Source: Castellaniella hirudinis_A (GTDB lineage Bacteria > Pseudomonadota > Gammaproteobacteria > Burkholderiales > Burkholderiaceae_B). From it: a stretch of 64,000 nt of DNA. The stretch spans positions 1 to 64,000 of the forward strand of contig NZ_JBLGTV010000017.1 of the NCBI RefSeq assembly GCF_047468865.1, written 5' to 3'. Position 1 is the first letter of the stretch. Each line of letters starts with the position of its first letter. The translations under genes and the position numbers were made by a program. The notes beneath the pieces were generated by a model. That model was not told the origin of the DNA. It did no database searches and saw nothing but the letters and a program-made list of their open reading frames with translations. Positions 46,838 through 57,121 of this stretch are shown here, piece after piece.

Positions 46838-49800
46838 ATGGTGAATATTTCCACGCCCTTCATCCTGCGGCCCATTGGCACCACCTTGCTGGCGGTGGCG
46901 ATTTTCCTGCTGGGCCTGGCGCTGTTTCCCCTGCTGCCGGTGGCCCCCTTGCCGCAGGTGGATTTTCCCACCATCCAGGTCACGGCCAAGCTGCCCGGCG
47001 GCAACCCGGAAACCATGGCCACCAGTGTGGCCCAGCCGCTGGAGCGCGAATTTTCCACCATCCCCGGCCTGGTGCAGATGAGTTCGGAAAACGCGCTGGG
47101 CTCGTCGCGCATCACCTTGCAGTTCGATCTGGATCGCAATATTGATGGCGCTGCGCTGGACGTGCAGACGGCGATTGTTGCAGCTACCCGGCAACTGCCC
47201 GCGTCCATGCCCAGCCCGCCGACGTTCCGCAAGGTGAATCCGGCGGATTTTTCCATTCTGATCCTGTCGGTGCAGTCGGATGTCCTGCCGATCACGGTGG
47301 TCAATGACTATGCCGACAATATCCTGGCCCAGCAGCTCTCCCGCGTGGAGGGCGTGGGCCAGGTGAATATTTTCGGCCAGCAGAAGCCGGCCATCCGCAT
47401 TCAGGTGGATCCGCGCAAGATCGCGGCCCTGGGGCTGGATCTGGAATCCATCCGGGGGGTGATCGCCACCACCACGGTCAGCCAGCCCAAAGGCACGGTG
47501 GACGGGGCGCGGCAAAGCTTCACGGTGTACACCAACGATCAACTGGACAGCGTCGCGCAGTGGAACGATGCCATCATCGCTTGGCGCCAGGGGGCGCCAG
47601 TGCGGGTGCGCGACATCGGCCAGGCCGTGCCGGGGCCGGAAGACGCCAAGCAGGCCGCCTGGGCGTTCGCCGGCCAGGGGGCGGGGCCGGGCGACGCCGT
47701 GCTGGATGGCCGATCCCTGGTGGTGGGGGTGACCAAGCAGCCCGGGGCCAATGTGATCGACACCGTGGCCCGTATCCGAGCCGCGTTGCCCGCGCTGATG
47801 GCGTCGATGCCGGCCAGCATCCAGGTCAGCACGCTGATCGACCGGACGCAAAACATCAAGGCGTCCGTGCACGAGGTGGAATTCACGCTGCTGCTGTCGA
47901 TTGCCCTGGTGATCCTGGTGATCTTCCTGTTTCTGCGCAATACGGCCGGCACCCTGATCGCCAGTGTGACGGTGCCGCTGGCCCTGATGGGCACATTCGC
48001 CCTGATGTACCTGGCGGGCTACAGCTTGGACAATCTGTCCTTGATGGCCTTGACGATTTCCGTGGGCTTCATCGTGGACGATGCCGTGGTGATGCTGGAA
48101 AACATCTGGCGCCACATCGAAGAAGGTATGCGGCCCATGGAGGCCGCCTTGCGGGGCGCGCGTGAAATCGGCTTTACCATTGTCTCGATCTCGGTGTCGC
48201 TGGTGGCGGTGTTCATCCCCCTGCTGCTGATGGGCGGCATCGTGGGGCGGCTGTTTCGTGAGTTTGCCGTGACCGTGGTGATGACCATCCTGATCTCGGT
48301 GCTCGTTACCCTGACGCTGACCCCCATGCTGTGCTCGCGCTACCTGCGGGATCTGCAGCATGCCCCGCGCGGGCGGCTGTCGCAGCGCTTCGAGCGCGGC
48401 TTCGAGGCCCTGCTGGGGGCCTATCGACGCAGTCTGGATGTCGTGCTGACGCATCACCTGGCCACCCTGTGTGTCTTTCTGGCGACGCTGGCCGCATCGG
48501 TGGCGCTGCTGGTCGCCATCCCCAAGGGCTTTTTCCCGCAGCAGGATACGGGGGCCATTTTCGGCTTGGCCGAATCCGCCCAGGACAGTTCGTTCGAGGC
48601 CATGAACGGCCGCATGATGGCGTTGGCCGATGTCTTGCGGCAGGACCCGGACGTCATGGCTTTTGGCATGACCAGCAACGCGCCCACTTTCAATACCGGG
48701 CGGTTCTTCATCAGTCTGGTTCCGCGCAGCCAGGGGCGCAAGGCCTCTGCAGACGCGGTGATCCGCCGTCTGAATCCCAAGCTGGCTCAGGTGCCGGGGG
48801 TACGGCTGTTCTTGCAGGCGGGCCAGGACATCAATGTGGGCGGGCGCCTGTCGCGCACCCAATATCAGTACACGCTGACCAGCGCCAGCCTGGACGAACT
48901 GAACACCTGGGCGCCCCGGCTGCTGGAACGCTTCGCCGATCTGGCGCCCCTGACCGACCTGGCCACCGACCAGCAGAATCGCGCCAATACGGCGGTCGTC
49001 ACCATCGACCGGGCGCGCGCGGCGATGTTCGGCATCAGCCCGGCGCTGATCGACAGCACGATCTACAACGCCTTGGGCCAGCGCCAGGTGGCGCAGTTCT
49101 ATACCCAGATCAACAGCTATAACATGGTGCTGGAAATCACCCCCGAATGGCAGCGCGACCCCGATGTGTTTTCCCATCTGTATATCACGTCGCCGCTAAC
49201 GGGCCAGCAGGTGCCGCTGGACAGCCTGGTGCGGGTGGATACGTCGGGCACCGGCTATCTGTCGATCAACCACCAGGGGCAGTTCCCGGCGGTGACGATC
49301 TCCTTTAACTTGCGCGAAGGCTATTCGCTGGGGCAGGCGGTGGACGCCATCCAGCGGGCGCAGGCCGACATGGGCGTGCCGATTTCGGTGCAGGGGGCGT
49401 TCCAGGGCACGGCACAGGCGTTCCAGGAATCCCTGGCGTCCCAGCCGTACCTGATTCTGGCCGCCCTGGTGGCGGTGTACATCGTCCTGGGCCTGTTGTA
49501 CGAAAGCTATATCCACCCCTTGACGATCCTGTCCACGCTGCCCGCCGCCGGGGTGGGGGCCTTGCTGATCCTGATGGTCAGCGGCATGGATTTCAGCGTC
49601 ATCGCCCTGATCGGCATTTTGCTGCTGATCGGGATCGTGAAGAAAAACGGGATCTTGCTGATCGACTTTGCCATCGTCGCCGAGCGCGAACAGGGCCTGA
49701 GCCCGCGCGAGGCCATTTACCAGGCCTGCCTGCTGCGGTTTCGGCCTATTTTGATGACGACGCTGTGCGCCTTGTTTGCCGGGCTGCCCCTGATGCTGGG

Positions 49801-50014
49801 ATCGGGCGCGGGATCCGAGCTGCGCCAGCCCCTGGGCTATACCATGGTGGGGGGCTTGATCGTGTCGCAGGTGCTGACGCTGTATACCACCCCGGTGGTG
49901 TATTTGTACCTGGATCGGATGCACCACGCGTATGTGCGGGGCCGGGCGTTGAAGCAGGCACGCCGGCTGCGGGTGCGGCGTCGGCGCAAACCCCTGCCCG
50001 GGTCGGCGGACTGA
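46838..50014 (+). CDS. RND multidrug efflux transporter (MdtB/MdtC-like)
   Basis: 1058 residues, HAE1-type RND. The N-terminus VNISTPFILRPIGTTLL is that of the MdtB/C group. TM4 carries the proton-relay pair in GFIVDDAVVMLENI. Two large periplasmic loops and 12 membrane segments; KKNGILLIDFAI near the C-terminus marks TM10-11. Only one RND subunit is encoded, where E. coli has an MdtB-MdtC pair, and no outer-membrane factor follows, so a channel must come from elsewhere. Confidence 0.95.
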   Translation: MVNISTPFILRPIGTTLLAVAIFLLGLALFPLLPVAPLPQVDFPTIQVTAKLPGGNPETMATSVAQPLEREFSTIPGLVQMSSENALGSSRITLQFDLDRNIDGAALDVQTAIVAATRQLPASMPSPPTFRKVNPADFSILILSVQSDVLPITVVNDYADNILAQQLSRVEGVGQVNIFGQQKPAIRIQVDPRKIAALGLDLESIRGVIATTTVSQPKGTVDGARQSFTVYTNDQLDSVAQWNDAIIAWRQGAPVRVRDIGQAVPGPEDAKQAAWAFAGQGAGPGDAVLDGRSLVVGVTKQPGANVIDTVARIRAALPALMASMPASIQVSTLIDRTQNIKASVHEVEFTLLLSIALVILVIFLFLRNTAGTLIASVTVPLALMGTFALMYLAGYSLDNLSLMALTISVGFIVDDAVVMLENIWRHIEEGMRPMEAALRGAREIGFTIVSISVSLVAVFIPLLLMGGIVGRLFREFAVTVVMTILISVLVTLTLTPMLCSRYLRDLQHAPRGRLSQRFERGFEALLGAYRRSLDVVLTHHLATLCVFLATLAASVALLVAIPKGFFPQQDTGAIFGLAESAQDSSFEAMNGRMMALADVLRQDPDVMAFGMTSNAPTFNTGRFFISLVPRSQGRKASADAVIRRLNPKLAQVPGVRLFLQAGQDINVGGRLSRTQYQYTLTSASLDELNTWAPRLLERFADLAPLTDLATDQQNRANTAVVTIDRARAAMFGISPALIDSTIYNALGQRQVAQFYTQINSYNMVLEITPEWQRDPDVFSHLYITSPLTGQQVPLDSLVRVDTSGTGYLSINHQGQFPAVTISFNLREGYSLGQAVDAIQRAQADMGVPISVQGAFQGTAQAFQESLASQPYLILAALVAVYIVLGLLYESYIHPLTILSTLPAAGVGALLILMVSGMDFSVIALIGILLLIGIVKKNGILLIDFAIVAEREQGLSPREAIYQACLLRFRPILMTTLCALFAGLPLMLGSGAGSELRQPLGYTMVGGLIVSQVLTLYTTPVVYLYLDRMHHAYVRGRALKQARRLRVRRRRKPLPGSAD

Positions 50015-50107
50015 CCGGCCCCGAGGGCGGGACAGCCGCCTGATTGGATTGCTCAATCGTTCAATGGGGTGAGCCGATCCGTCTGCGCGCCGGGTGTGCC
50101 CGATCCG

Positions 50108-51163
<1,056 letters not shown>

Positions 51164-51287
51164 AGGCGGTCGTGGTCAAAAACGGAGTCGGCGGGTGGGG
51201 CCGCCGCCGGCGAGTGGCGCGGCGGCCGGCTGCGCGGCGGGGCGAGTCCGGGCGTCGAAAAAAGGGGCGAATGAATCAAACACGACA

Positions 51288-52040
51288 CTAGCGTTGCGGT
51301 TGGGCGGGCGGGGTCGGGCCGGCGTCCATCCAAGTGCCGTTTTTTAATATCTGGTGGGGCTGGAACCTGGATTTATAAGCCATTTTACGGCTTTCGGCGA
51401 TCCAGTAGCCCAAATACAGCCAAGGCAGCCCCAAGCGGCGGCAGTAGTCCAGCTGCCACAGAATCCCGTAAGTGCCCAGGCTGCCTTGCCAGTCGGGGTC
51501 GTAGAAGGTATACACCGCCGAGATGCCATGGTCGATGCGATCCATGATGGCCACCATGCGCAAGACACCGTCCGGGTCGTGGAATTCGGCCATTTCGGTG
51601 CGCACCCGGCTGGTCAGCAGGAACTGGGTGTATTGGGCCTGGTCGTCCTGATCCATCCCAGCCCCTGGGTGGCGTTGCTGCTGGTAGCGCTGGTACAGCT
51701 GGAAATGCTGGGCGTCCCAGTGCAGGATGTTGATCTTGACCGACAGGGTGGCCTGCATGCGTTGCCACAGTTTGCGCTGGGTGCGATCCCGCCGGAAGCG
51801 CTGGGTGTCGACCCGCAGGGGGATGCAGGCTTGGCAGTCGCCGCAGGCAGGCCGGTAGGTGAACAGGCCGCTGCGCCGGAAGCCCTGCTCGATCAGGCGG
51901 GAATAGGCCGCGTCGTCGACCAGATAGGCTGGGGTTGCGACTTCGGAGCGCGCCATCCGGCCCGGCAGGTAGCTGCAGGGGTAGGCCGCGGTGGTGTAGA
52001 ACTGCAGACGTTGGAATACGGATTCGCTGGGTTTGCTCAT
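51288..52040 (-). CDS. bpt: Aspartate/glutamate leucyltransferase (Bpt)
   Basis: 250 residues, Ate1-related. N-terminal YPCSYLPGRMARSEVATP and the FTYRPACGDCQACIPLRV cysteine cluster are the family signature; KMAYKSRFQP is the conserved C-terminal segment. Bpt adds Leu to proteins with N-terminal Asp or Glu, marking them for ClpS/ClpAP. A 124-bp gap separates it from pyrD. Confidence 0.94.
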   Translation of the reverse strand: MSKPSESVFQRLQFYTTAAYPCSYLPGRMARSEVATPAYLVDDAAYSRLIEQGFRRSGLFTYRPACGDCQACIPLRVDTQRFRRDRTQRKLWQRMQATLSVKINILHWDAQHFQLYQRYQQQRHPGAGMDQDDQAQYTQFLLTSRVRTEMAEFHDPDGVLRMVAIMDRIDHGISAVYTFYDPDWQGSLGTYGILWQLDYCRRLGLPWLYLGYWIAESRKMAYKSRFQPHQILKNGTWMDAGPTPPAQPQR

Positions 52041-52094
52041 GTGGTTTATTGTGACACCGCGTGTGGCGGAAAACCAGTGGACGCTTGGTGCTTA

Positions 52095-52107
52095 GTTGTC
52101 GTACAAC
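52095..52107. promoter_or_regulatory. GntR/FadR-type operator candidate
   Basis: GTTGTCGTACAAC is a 5-bp inverted repeat with a 3-bp centre; its core TTGTCGTACAA fits the TNGTNNNACNA consensus of FadR-subfamily GntR regulators. It lies 30 bp before the dehydrogenase start, between bpt and that gene. Confidence 0.5.
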
Positions 52108-52136
52108 ATGGATTGGATGAAAAATCGGAGCATCGC

Positions 52137-53090
52137 ATGGAACAAACGGATGGGGCGTTGGCGCAACTGGTCTCCCTGGGGGCGGACTGCGACGCCCGGT
52201 TGGCGGCGCGCTGGCCCGTCATCCCGGTCTATCGGGACGGCGGGGCCGATGGCCGGTGGCTGCAACAGGCCGCCGATATCCGCCTGGTGGTCACCTCCGC
52301 CCGGGTGGGCCTGAGCCCCCGGGCCGTGGCGCGGTTGCCGCGCCTGCAGGCGATATGCAGCTGGGGGGTGGGTTGCGATGCCTTGCCGCTGGATGCCGCG
52401 CGGGCGCGGGGGATTGCCGTCAGCAACACCCCGGATGTGCTCAGTGAATGTGTGGCGGACATGGCCTGGGGGCTGCTGCTGGCGGCGGCCCGGCAGATTC
52501 CGGCGGGCGATCGCTATGTCCGCGCCGGGCAGTGGGCGACGCAGGGCAAGTTTCCCCTGACGACCCAGGTTTGGGGCAAGCGTCTGGGGGTGCTGGGCCT
52601 GGGCCGCATCGGCCAGGCGATTGCCCGGCGGGCCCAGGGGTTCGGCCTGTCGCTGCGCTATCACAATCGGCGCCCGGTGGCGGGGGTGGATCCCGCCTGG
52701 GGCTATGCGGATGCGTTGGTGGATTTGGCGCAATGGGCCGATTTTCTGGTCGTGGCCTGCCCGGGGGGCGCCGGGACGCGTCATCTGGTGGATGCCGATG
52801 TTCTGCGGGCCTTGGGCCCTCAAGGGGTTCTGGTGAATATCGCCCGGGGGTCTGTGGTCGATGAAGCCGCGCTGGTCGCCTTGCTGCAATCTGGCGCGCT
52901 GGGAGGCGCGGGCCTGGATGTCTTCGAACACGAGCCCGAGGTGCCCGCCGCGCTGGCCGGGATCGACCGGGTGGTGCTGATGCCGCACGCCGCCAGCGGC
53001 ACGCGTGAAACAGTGGACAAAATGTCCCGGCTGGTGGTGGATAATCTGGTGGCCTGGCAGGAAACCGGGCGGCTCTTGACGCCCGTGTGA
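52137..53090 (+). CDS. D-isomer 2-hydroxyacid dehydrogenase
   Basis: 317 residues. Rossmann nucleotide motif GLGRIGQAIARRA near residue 155. Catalytic Arg in NIARGSVVDE, Glu in FEHEPEVP and His in MPHAASGTRE. Likely a glyoxylate/hydroxypyruvate-type reductase. The start at MEQTDGALAQL follows CGGAG; the much longer open frame upstream is antisense to bpt and rejected. Confidence 0.88.
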   Translation: MEQTDGALAQLVSLGADCDARLAARWPVIPVYRDGGADGRWLQQAADIRLVVTSARVGLSPRAVARLPRLQAICSWGVGCDALPLDAARARGIAVSNTPDVLSECVADMAWGLLLAAARQIPAGDRYVRAGQWATQGKFPLTTQVWGKRLGVLGLGRIGQAIARRAQGFGLSLRYHNRRPVAGVDPAWGYADALVDLAQWADFLVVACPGGAGTRHLVDADVLRALGPQGVLVNIARGSVVDEAALVALLQSGALGGAGLDVFEHEPEVPAALAGIDRVVLMPHAASGTRETVDKMSRLVVDNLVAWQETGRLLTPV

Positions 53091-53119
53091 TCGCCGCAGG
53101 CCGGCCCGGCGGGTGGCGA

Positions 53120-53923
53120 TCACACGGGCGGGTCGATGGCCTGGCACTGTCCGTCGAGGCCCAGACGCCCCGCCCCCCAGGGCGGAGCGGGCGCGTCGCG
53201 CCCGGCGGCCAGCAGGGCCAGGAAACGCGCCCGGGGGATGGGTCTGGCCCCCAGGCTGGCCAAGTGGGGGGTTTCCTGCTGGCAGTCGATCCAGGGCACG
53301 CCGTGCGCCTGCAGGTAGCGCACCAGGAACGCCAGGGCGACCTTGCTGGTGTCGGCAGCCAGGCTGAACATGGATTCGCCGAAAAAACACTGCCCCAGGC
53401 TGACGCCGTACAAGCCGCCCGCCAGCCGCCCGTCGATCCAGGTCTCCACGCTGTGCACGCGCCCCTGCCGGTGCCAGGCGGTGTAGGCTGCCGCAATGTC
53501 GGGCGTGATCCAGGTGGCGTCCCGCCCTTCGGCGGGGCCGGGGGCTTGCCAGGCCTGGCCGGTGCGGGCCGCCCCGACCGGCAGCCGGGGTGTCCCCCGG
53601 CGGGCGCAGTGGGCGATGACCTGGGGGAAAGCCTGGTTGAGGGTAACGCTGTGGCGGAATTGCCGCATGCGCTTGGCCAGTGACCGGCTGATGTGAAAGT
53701 CGTTGCACTGCAGCACCATCCGGGGATCCGGGCTCCACCACAGGACGGGCTCGCCGGGGCTGTACCAGGGAAAGGCCCCCTTGCCGTAGGCTTCTCGCAG
53801 GCGCCTGGGGGATAAGTCCAGGCCGGCGGCCAGCAGGCCGCCCGGCAGGGCCTGGCTGGCGTCGGGCAGTGCGCTGTCCGGGTCGAGCCAGGGGATCGTC
53901 AGGGCGGGCTGGTCGGTCGGCAT
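53120..53923 (-). CDS. aat: Leucyl/phenylalanyl-tRNA-protein transferase
   Basis: 267 residues. Family core GGLLAAGLDLSPRRLREAYGKGAFPWY near the N-terminus and GGLYGVSLGQCFFGESMFS in the middle, given here in parts. It attaches Leu or Phe to N-terminal Lys/Arg, the other primary N-degron activity beside Bpt. It lies 18 bp after the Nudix gene, probably in one transcript. Confidence 0.95.
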   Translation of the reverse strand: MPTDQPALTIPWLDPDSALPDASQALPGGLLAAGLDLSPRRLREAYGKGAFPWYSPGEPVLWWSPDPRMVLQCNDFHISRSLAKRMRQFRHSVTLNQAFPQVIAHCARRGTPRLPVGAARTGQAWQAPGPAEGRDATWITPDIAAAYTAWHRQGRVHSVETWIDGRLAGGLYGVSLGQCFFGESMFSLAADTSKVALAFLVRYLQAHGVPWIDCQQETPHLASLGARPIPRARFLALLAAGRDAPAPPWGAGRLGLDGQCQAIDPPV

Positions 53924-53941
53924 GGGCGTTCGCCTGCCGGC

Positions 53942-54529
53942 TCAGTCCGGGAACCGGATGTCGATGGCGTAGTGCCGGGTGGTGAACAGGCCCTGTTGGC
54001 AATCTTTTACATAATGTTGCAATGTGGTGCTGACGGTGCGGAATGCCAGCTCGTTCCAGGGGATGCGGTCGAGGTCGAAAAACCGCGCCTCCAGGGTTTC
54101 GGGGCCCGGGTCGAGCTCCGGCCCCAGCACCTGGGCCAGGTAATACAAGTGCACCTGGTTGACCGAAGGCACATCGACCACCGTATACAGGGACTGCACC
54201 TGGATGCGGGCGCCGGATTCTTCCTGGTTTTCGCGCAGGGCGCCTTGTTCGGTGGTTTCGCCGAGTTCCATGAACCCGGCTGGCAAGGTCCACTTGCCGT
54301 AGCGGGGCTCGATGGCGCGGCGGCACAGCAGAACCTGGTTGCCCAGGATGGGCACCACCCCCACCACGTTGCGTGGGTTCTGGTAATGCACCGCCCCGCA
54401 ATGCGTGCAGAGGTCGCGGATGCGGTTGTCGTCCGGGGGGGTCTCGCGTGTGAGCGGATGGCCGCACTGCGAACAGAACTGTTGGCTGCGGGGCGCCGGG
54501 TGGTAGAAATTGGGGGCGGGCTGGTTCAT
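53942..54529 (-). CDS. Nudix hydrolase with zinc ribbon
   Basis: 195 residues. An N-terminal zinc ribbon (CSQCGHPL ... CTHCGAVHY) precedes the Nudix box, which runs from GFMELGETTEQGALREN to QEESGA (G-x5-E-x7-REx2EExG pattern). The zinc ribbon resembles NudC-type NADH/RNA-cap pyrophosphatases, but the protein is shorter and lacks the NudC SQPWPFP tag, so the substrate is open. It lies between a conserved unknown gene and aat. Confidence 0.85.
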   Translation of the reverse strand: MNQPAPNFYHPAPRSQQFCSQCGHPLTRETPPDDNRIRDLCTHCGAVHYQNPRNVVGVVPILGNQVLLCRRAIEPRYGKWTLPAGFMELGETTEQGALRENQEESGARIQVQSLYTVVDVPSVNQVHLYYLAQVLGPELDPGPETLEARFFDLDRIPWNELAFRTVSTTLQHYVKDCQQGLFTTRHYAIDIRFPD

Positions 54530-54596
54530 CCTGCGATTTTAAAGCACTGGTGTGCCAAATGGGGCCGGGCCGGACGCTATCGGACGGTGGCGCGCA

Positions 54597-55226
54597 TCAG
54601 GCCGGGGCGTCGGGCCGGGGATGGCGGACGAAGCCCAGCGCGCGATCGGGCGTCGTGCCGTCCAGCCAGGCCAGGGGGACGGCCGGATCCGGCCCGAAGC
54701 GGACGGTGACGGTGGACCGCCGGGCGGGTTGTGCGTCTAGGTAATCGGCCAGTGGCTGGCCGTCCGCCAGGCGCAGGTGCTCGATGACCTGGGCCAGGTC
54801 ACGATCCCGGATCAGGCCGGCCCCCTGGGGGGATTGGACATACAGCAGCCCGTCGGGACTGATCCACCAGTGCGTGGGCGAAGCGTAGGCCAAGCCGTTA
54901 TGGGTGGCCAGCTGCGGCCGACCATCGAGCCCGGGCCGGGTATGCAGAACCCAGGGCGCGCCGTCCAGGCCCACGAATACCCGTTGCGGGCCGTTCTGGA
55001 AAAACCACCGGCCGTGGGCGTCGGCAAGGTAGTTGCGCCCGATGAAGCTGGTGATTTGCGCGTTGGTGATGGGTTCGCCGGGCTCGGTGCCGGGGACGCC
55101 CCAGCCCTGGCCGCGCGGGTGCAACAGCCATTGGCCGCGGCGCGACAGCGACAGCCAGCCATAGGCCGCCGGCACTTGAGGCCAGCGACTCATGGCGGCC
55201 CGGACTAAAGCGTCTACCTGGGGCAT
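54597..55226 (-). CDS. Conserved protein of unknown function (FIGRNY/FQNGPQRV type)
   Basis: 209 residues, no signal peptide or membrane segment. Conserved-looking segments: WPQVPAAYGWLSLSRRG near the start, TSFIGRNYLADAHGRWFFQNGPQRVFVGL in the middle (quoted in part), then a domain with WWISPDGLLYVQ. I recognise the pattern from uncharacterised Burkholderiales proteins of the DUF2944/DUF2946 group, but am not sure of the number. It follows the heme-protein gene by 39 bp on the same strand. Confidence 0.7.
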   Translation of the reverse strand: MPQVDALVRAAMSRWPQVPAAYGWLSLSRRGQWLLHPRGQGWGVPGTEPGEPITNAQITSFIGRNYLADAHGRWFFQNGPQRVFVGLDGAPWVLHTRPGLDGRPQLATHNGLAYASPTHWWISPDGLLYVQSPQGAGLIRDRDLAQVIEHLRLADGQPLADYLDAQPARRSTVTVRFGPDPAVPLAWLDGTTPDRALGFVRHPRPDAPA

Positions 55227-55265
55227 CGGGTACAGGCGGGATGGGAAGGACAGGGAAACCGCATG

Positions 55266-55493
55266 TTATTTCCAGTAGTGGTTGGCGGCGGCGACGGTCT
55301 GGAAGTTGAGGGCCACCACTTGGGACGAGGCGATCAGGGCGTTGGCGTCTTCGCCATAGACTGGCCGCAGCTTGTCGCGAACCTCGGCCGAGGGCTGGGT
55401 GTATTTGACGCCCATGCGCGACAGTTTGATGGCCAGTTCGTAGCCTTCCTGGGGGGTGGCGGTAATCAGGGTGGTCAGCCAGGTGTCTGCCAT
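55266..55493 (-). CDS. Hexameric tyrosine-coordinated heme protein (HTHP)
   Basis: 75 residues, helical, without signal peptide. The sequence runs ATPQEGYELAIKLSRMGVK, YTQPSAEVRDKLRPVYGEDA and SSQVVALNFQTVAAANHYW, which fits the HTHP family; Tyr46 in RPVYGED corresponds to the axial heme ligand. The characterised marine homologue has weak peroxidase/catalase activity. A very strong AAGGAGG site precedes the ATG. It heads a probable operon with the unknown gene, the Nudix hydrolase and aat. Confidence 0.82.
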   Translation of the reverse strand: MADTWLTTLITATPQEGYELAIKLSRMGVKYTQPSAEVRDKLRPVYGEDANALIASSQVVALNFQTVAAANHYWK

Positions 55494-55657
55494 GATGTGA
55501 TCCTCCTTGAGGGTTGGGGTCGTGCAAGCATGGCATGAAACAGGGCGTTTTGCACCCGGGGGCCGCAGTCGCGTGGGGATATTCCCAACGTGGGCGGCGT
55601 AGAATGGACGCTTGTGTTTTCATCGGGCCGGCCCTGCCGGCCGCCAAGGATTTCGCC

Positions 55658-57121
55658 ATGGACATGCCTTCATCCACCCCGCCCGTCGGCCTCGACCCTC
55701 AACGGCTGCGGGATTTCGTCGACGAACAATGGGACGCCGAAATTGTCCCCGCGTTGCGGCGCTATATTTCGATTCCCGCCAAGAGCCCGGCCTTCGACCC
55801 GGACTGGGCCAAGAACGGCCACATCGACCGCGTGGTGCGCGATGCCGCCCAGTGGCTGGAAAGCCGTCCGGTCGCCGGGCTGAAGGTCGAGATCCTGCGC
55901 CTGCCGGGCCGCACGCCGGTTCTGTACTTCGAGGCCCCCGCCACGCGCCGGGATGACGGCCAGGCGGTCTTGATGTACGGTCACCTGGACAAGCAGCCCG
56001 AGTTTTCCGGCTGGCGGGCCGGCCTGGGGCCGTGGCAGCCGGTCATGCAGGAGGGCAAGCTGTATGGCCGCGGCGGGGCTGACGATGGCTATGCTGTGTA
56101 CGCCTCGCTCACCGCCATCGAAGCGCTGGATCGCCAGGGCGTGCCGCGCCCGCGCTGCGTGGGGCTGATCGAAACCTGCGAAGAATCCGGCAGCTACGAC
56201 CTGCTGCCTTATATCGACAGCCTGCGCGACCGGCTGGGGCGGGTGGCCCTGGTAGTATGCCTGGATTCGGGGGCGGGCAATTACGACCAGCTGTGGATGA
56301 CCAATTCGCTGCGCGGCCTGGTCACGGGGACGCTGGAAGTCCAGGTGCTGGACGAAGGCGTGCATTCGGGGGATTCCAGCGGGGTGGTGCCCTCCAGTTT
56401 TCGGATTTTGCGGCACTTGCTGGATCGCCTGGAAGACAGCGGCACGGGCCGGGTGCTGCCGGAATCCTTTTATTGCGATATCCCCCTGCCGCGTCAGGCG
56501 CAGGCCCGCGAAGCCGCCCGCATCCTGGGTGACGAGGTCTGGAAACGTTTTCCCTGGGCCTGCGGGGCGGATAACGGCTTTGTCCTGCCCATGACGCGCG
56601 ACCCTCAGCAGGCCATGCTCAACCGCACCTGGCGGCCCGCCCTGTCGGTCACCGGGGCCGAGGGCCTGCCGCCCCTGGCCAGCGCGGGCAATGTGCTGCG
56701 GCCCCGCTCGGCATTCAAGCTTTCGCTGCGGCTGCCGCCGCTGGTGGATGCCGTCGCGGCGGCGCAAACGCTCAAGGCCCTGCTGGAACAAGACGCGCCG
56801 TACCAGGCCCGCGTGGTGTTTCAGCCGGATCCCGGCGTGGCCAGCGGCTGGAATGCGCCCGAATCCGCCCCCTGGCTGCAGGCCGCGCTGGACGCGGCGT
56901 CGCGGCAGTATTTCGACGCCCCGTGCGGCTACATCGGCCAGGGGGGCACGATTCCATTGATGAATCTGCTGCTGCAGGGGTTTCCGCAGGCGCAGTTCAT
57001 GGTGTGCGGCGTGCTGGGGCCGAAATCCAATGCCCACGGGCCCAACGAATTCCTGCACGTGCCCTATGCCAAGCGCCTGACTGCCGCCGTGGCGCAGTCC
57101 GTGGCCGGGATGCCGGCGTGA
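55658..57121 (+). CDS. M20-family metallopeptidase (dipeptidase-like)
   Basis: 487 residues. Metal ligands in LMYGHLDKQPEF, GRGGADDGYAVYA, ETCEESGS and CLDSGAGN, and His in NEFLHVPYAKR. The dimerisation lid lies at about 225-390. Closest in pattern to carnosinase/CPG2-like dipeptidases. The ATG at 55658 follows AAGGA. Confidence 0.9.
   Translation: MDMPSSTPPVGLDPQRLRDFVDEQWDAEIVPALRRYISIPAKSPAFDPDWAKNGHIDRVVRDAAQWLESRPVAGLKVEILRLPGRTPVLYFEAPATRRDDGQAVLMYGHLDKQPEFSGWRAGLGPWQPVMQEGKLYGRGGADDGYAVYASLTAIEALDRQGVPRPRCVGLIETCEESGSYDLLPYIDSLRDRLGRVALVVCLDSGAGNYDQLWMTNSLRGLVTGTLEVQVLDEGVHSGDSSGVVPSSFRILRHLLDRLEDSGTGRVLPESFYCDIPLPRQAQAREAARILGDEVWKRFPWACGADNGFVLPMTRDPQQAMLNRTWRPALSVTGAEGLPPLASAGNVLRPRSAFKLSLRLPPLVDAVAAAQTLKALLEQDAPYQARVVFQPDPGVASGWNAPESAPWLQAALDAASRQYFDAPCGYIGQGGTIPLMNLLLQGFPQAQFMVCGVLGPKSNAHGPNEFLHVPYAKRLTAAVAQSVAGMPA

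Noticed and set aside
45764..49177. 1137-codon minus-strand frame across the RND adaptor and pump genes
   Set aside because: His/Gln/Arg-rich shadow of two well-supported plus-strand genes.
51354..52136. N-terminal extension of the 2-hydroxyacid dehydrogenase by 261 codons
   Set aside because: The extension is antisense to bpt; the family start and a ribosome site occur at 52137.
52092..54467. 791-codon minus-strand frame across the dehydrogenase, aat and Nudix genes
   Set aside because: It reads out of frame or antisense to three recognised genes and has no motif.
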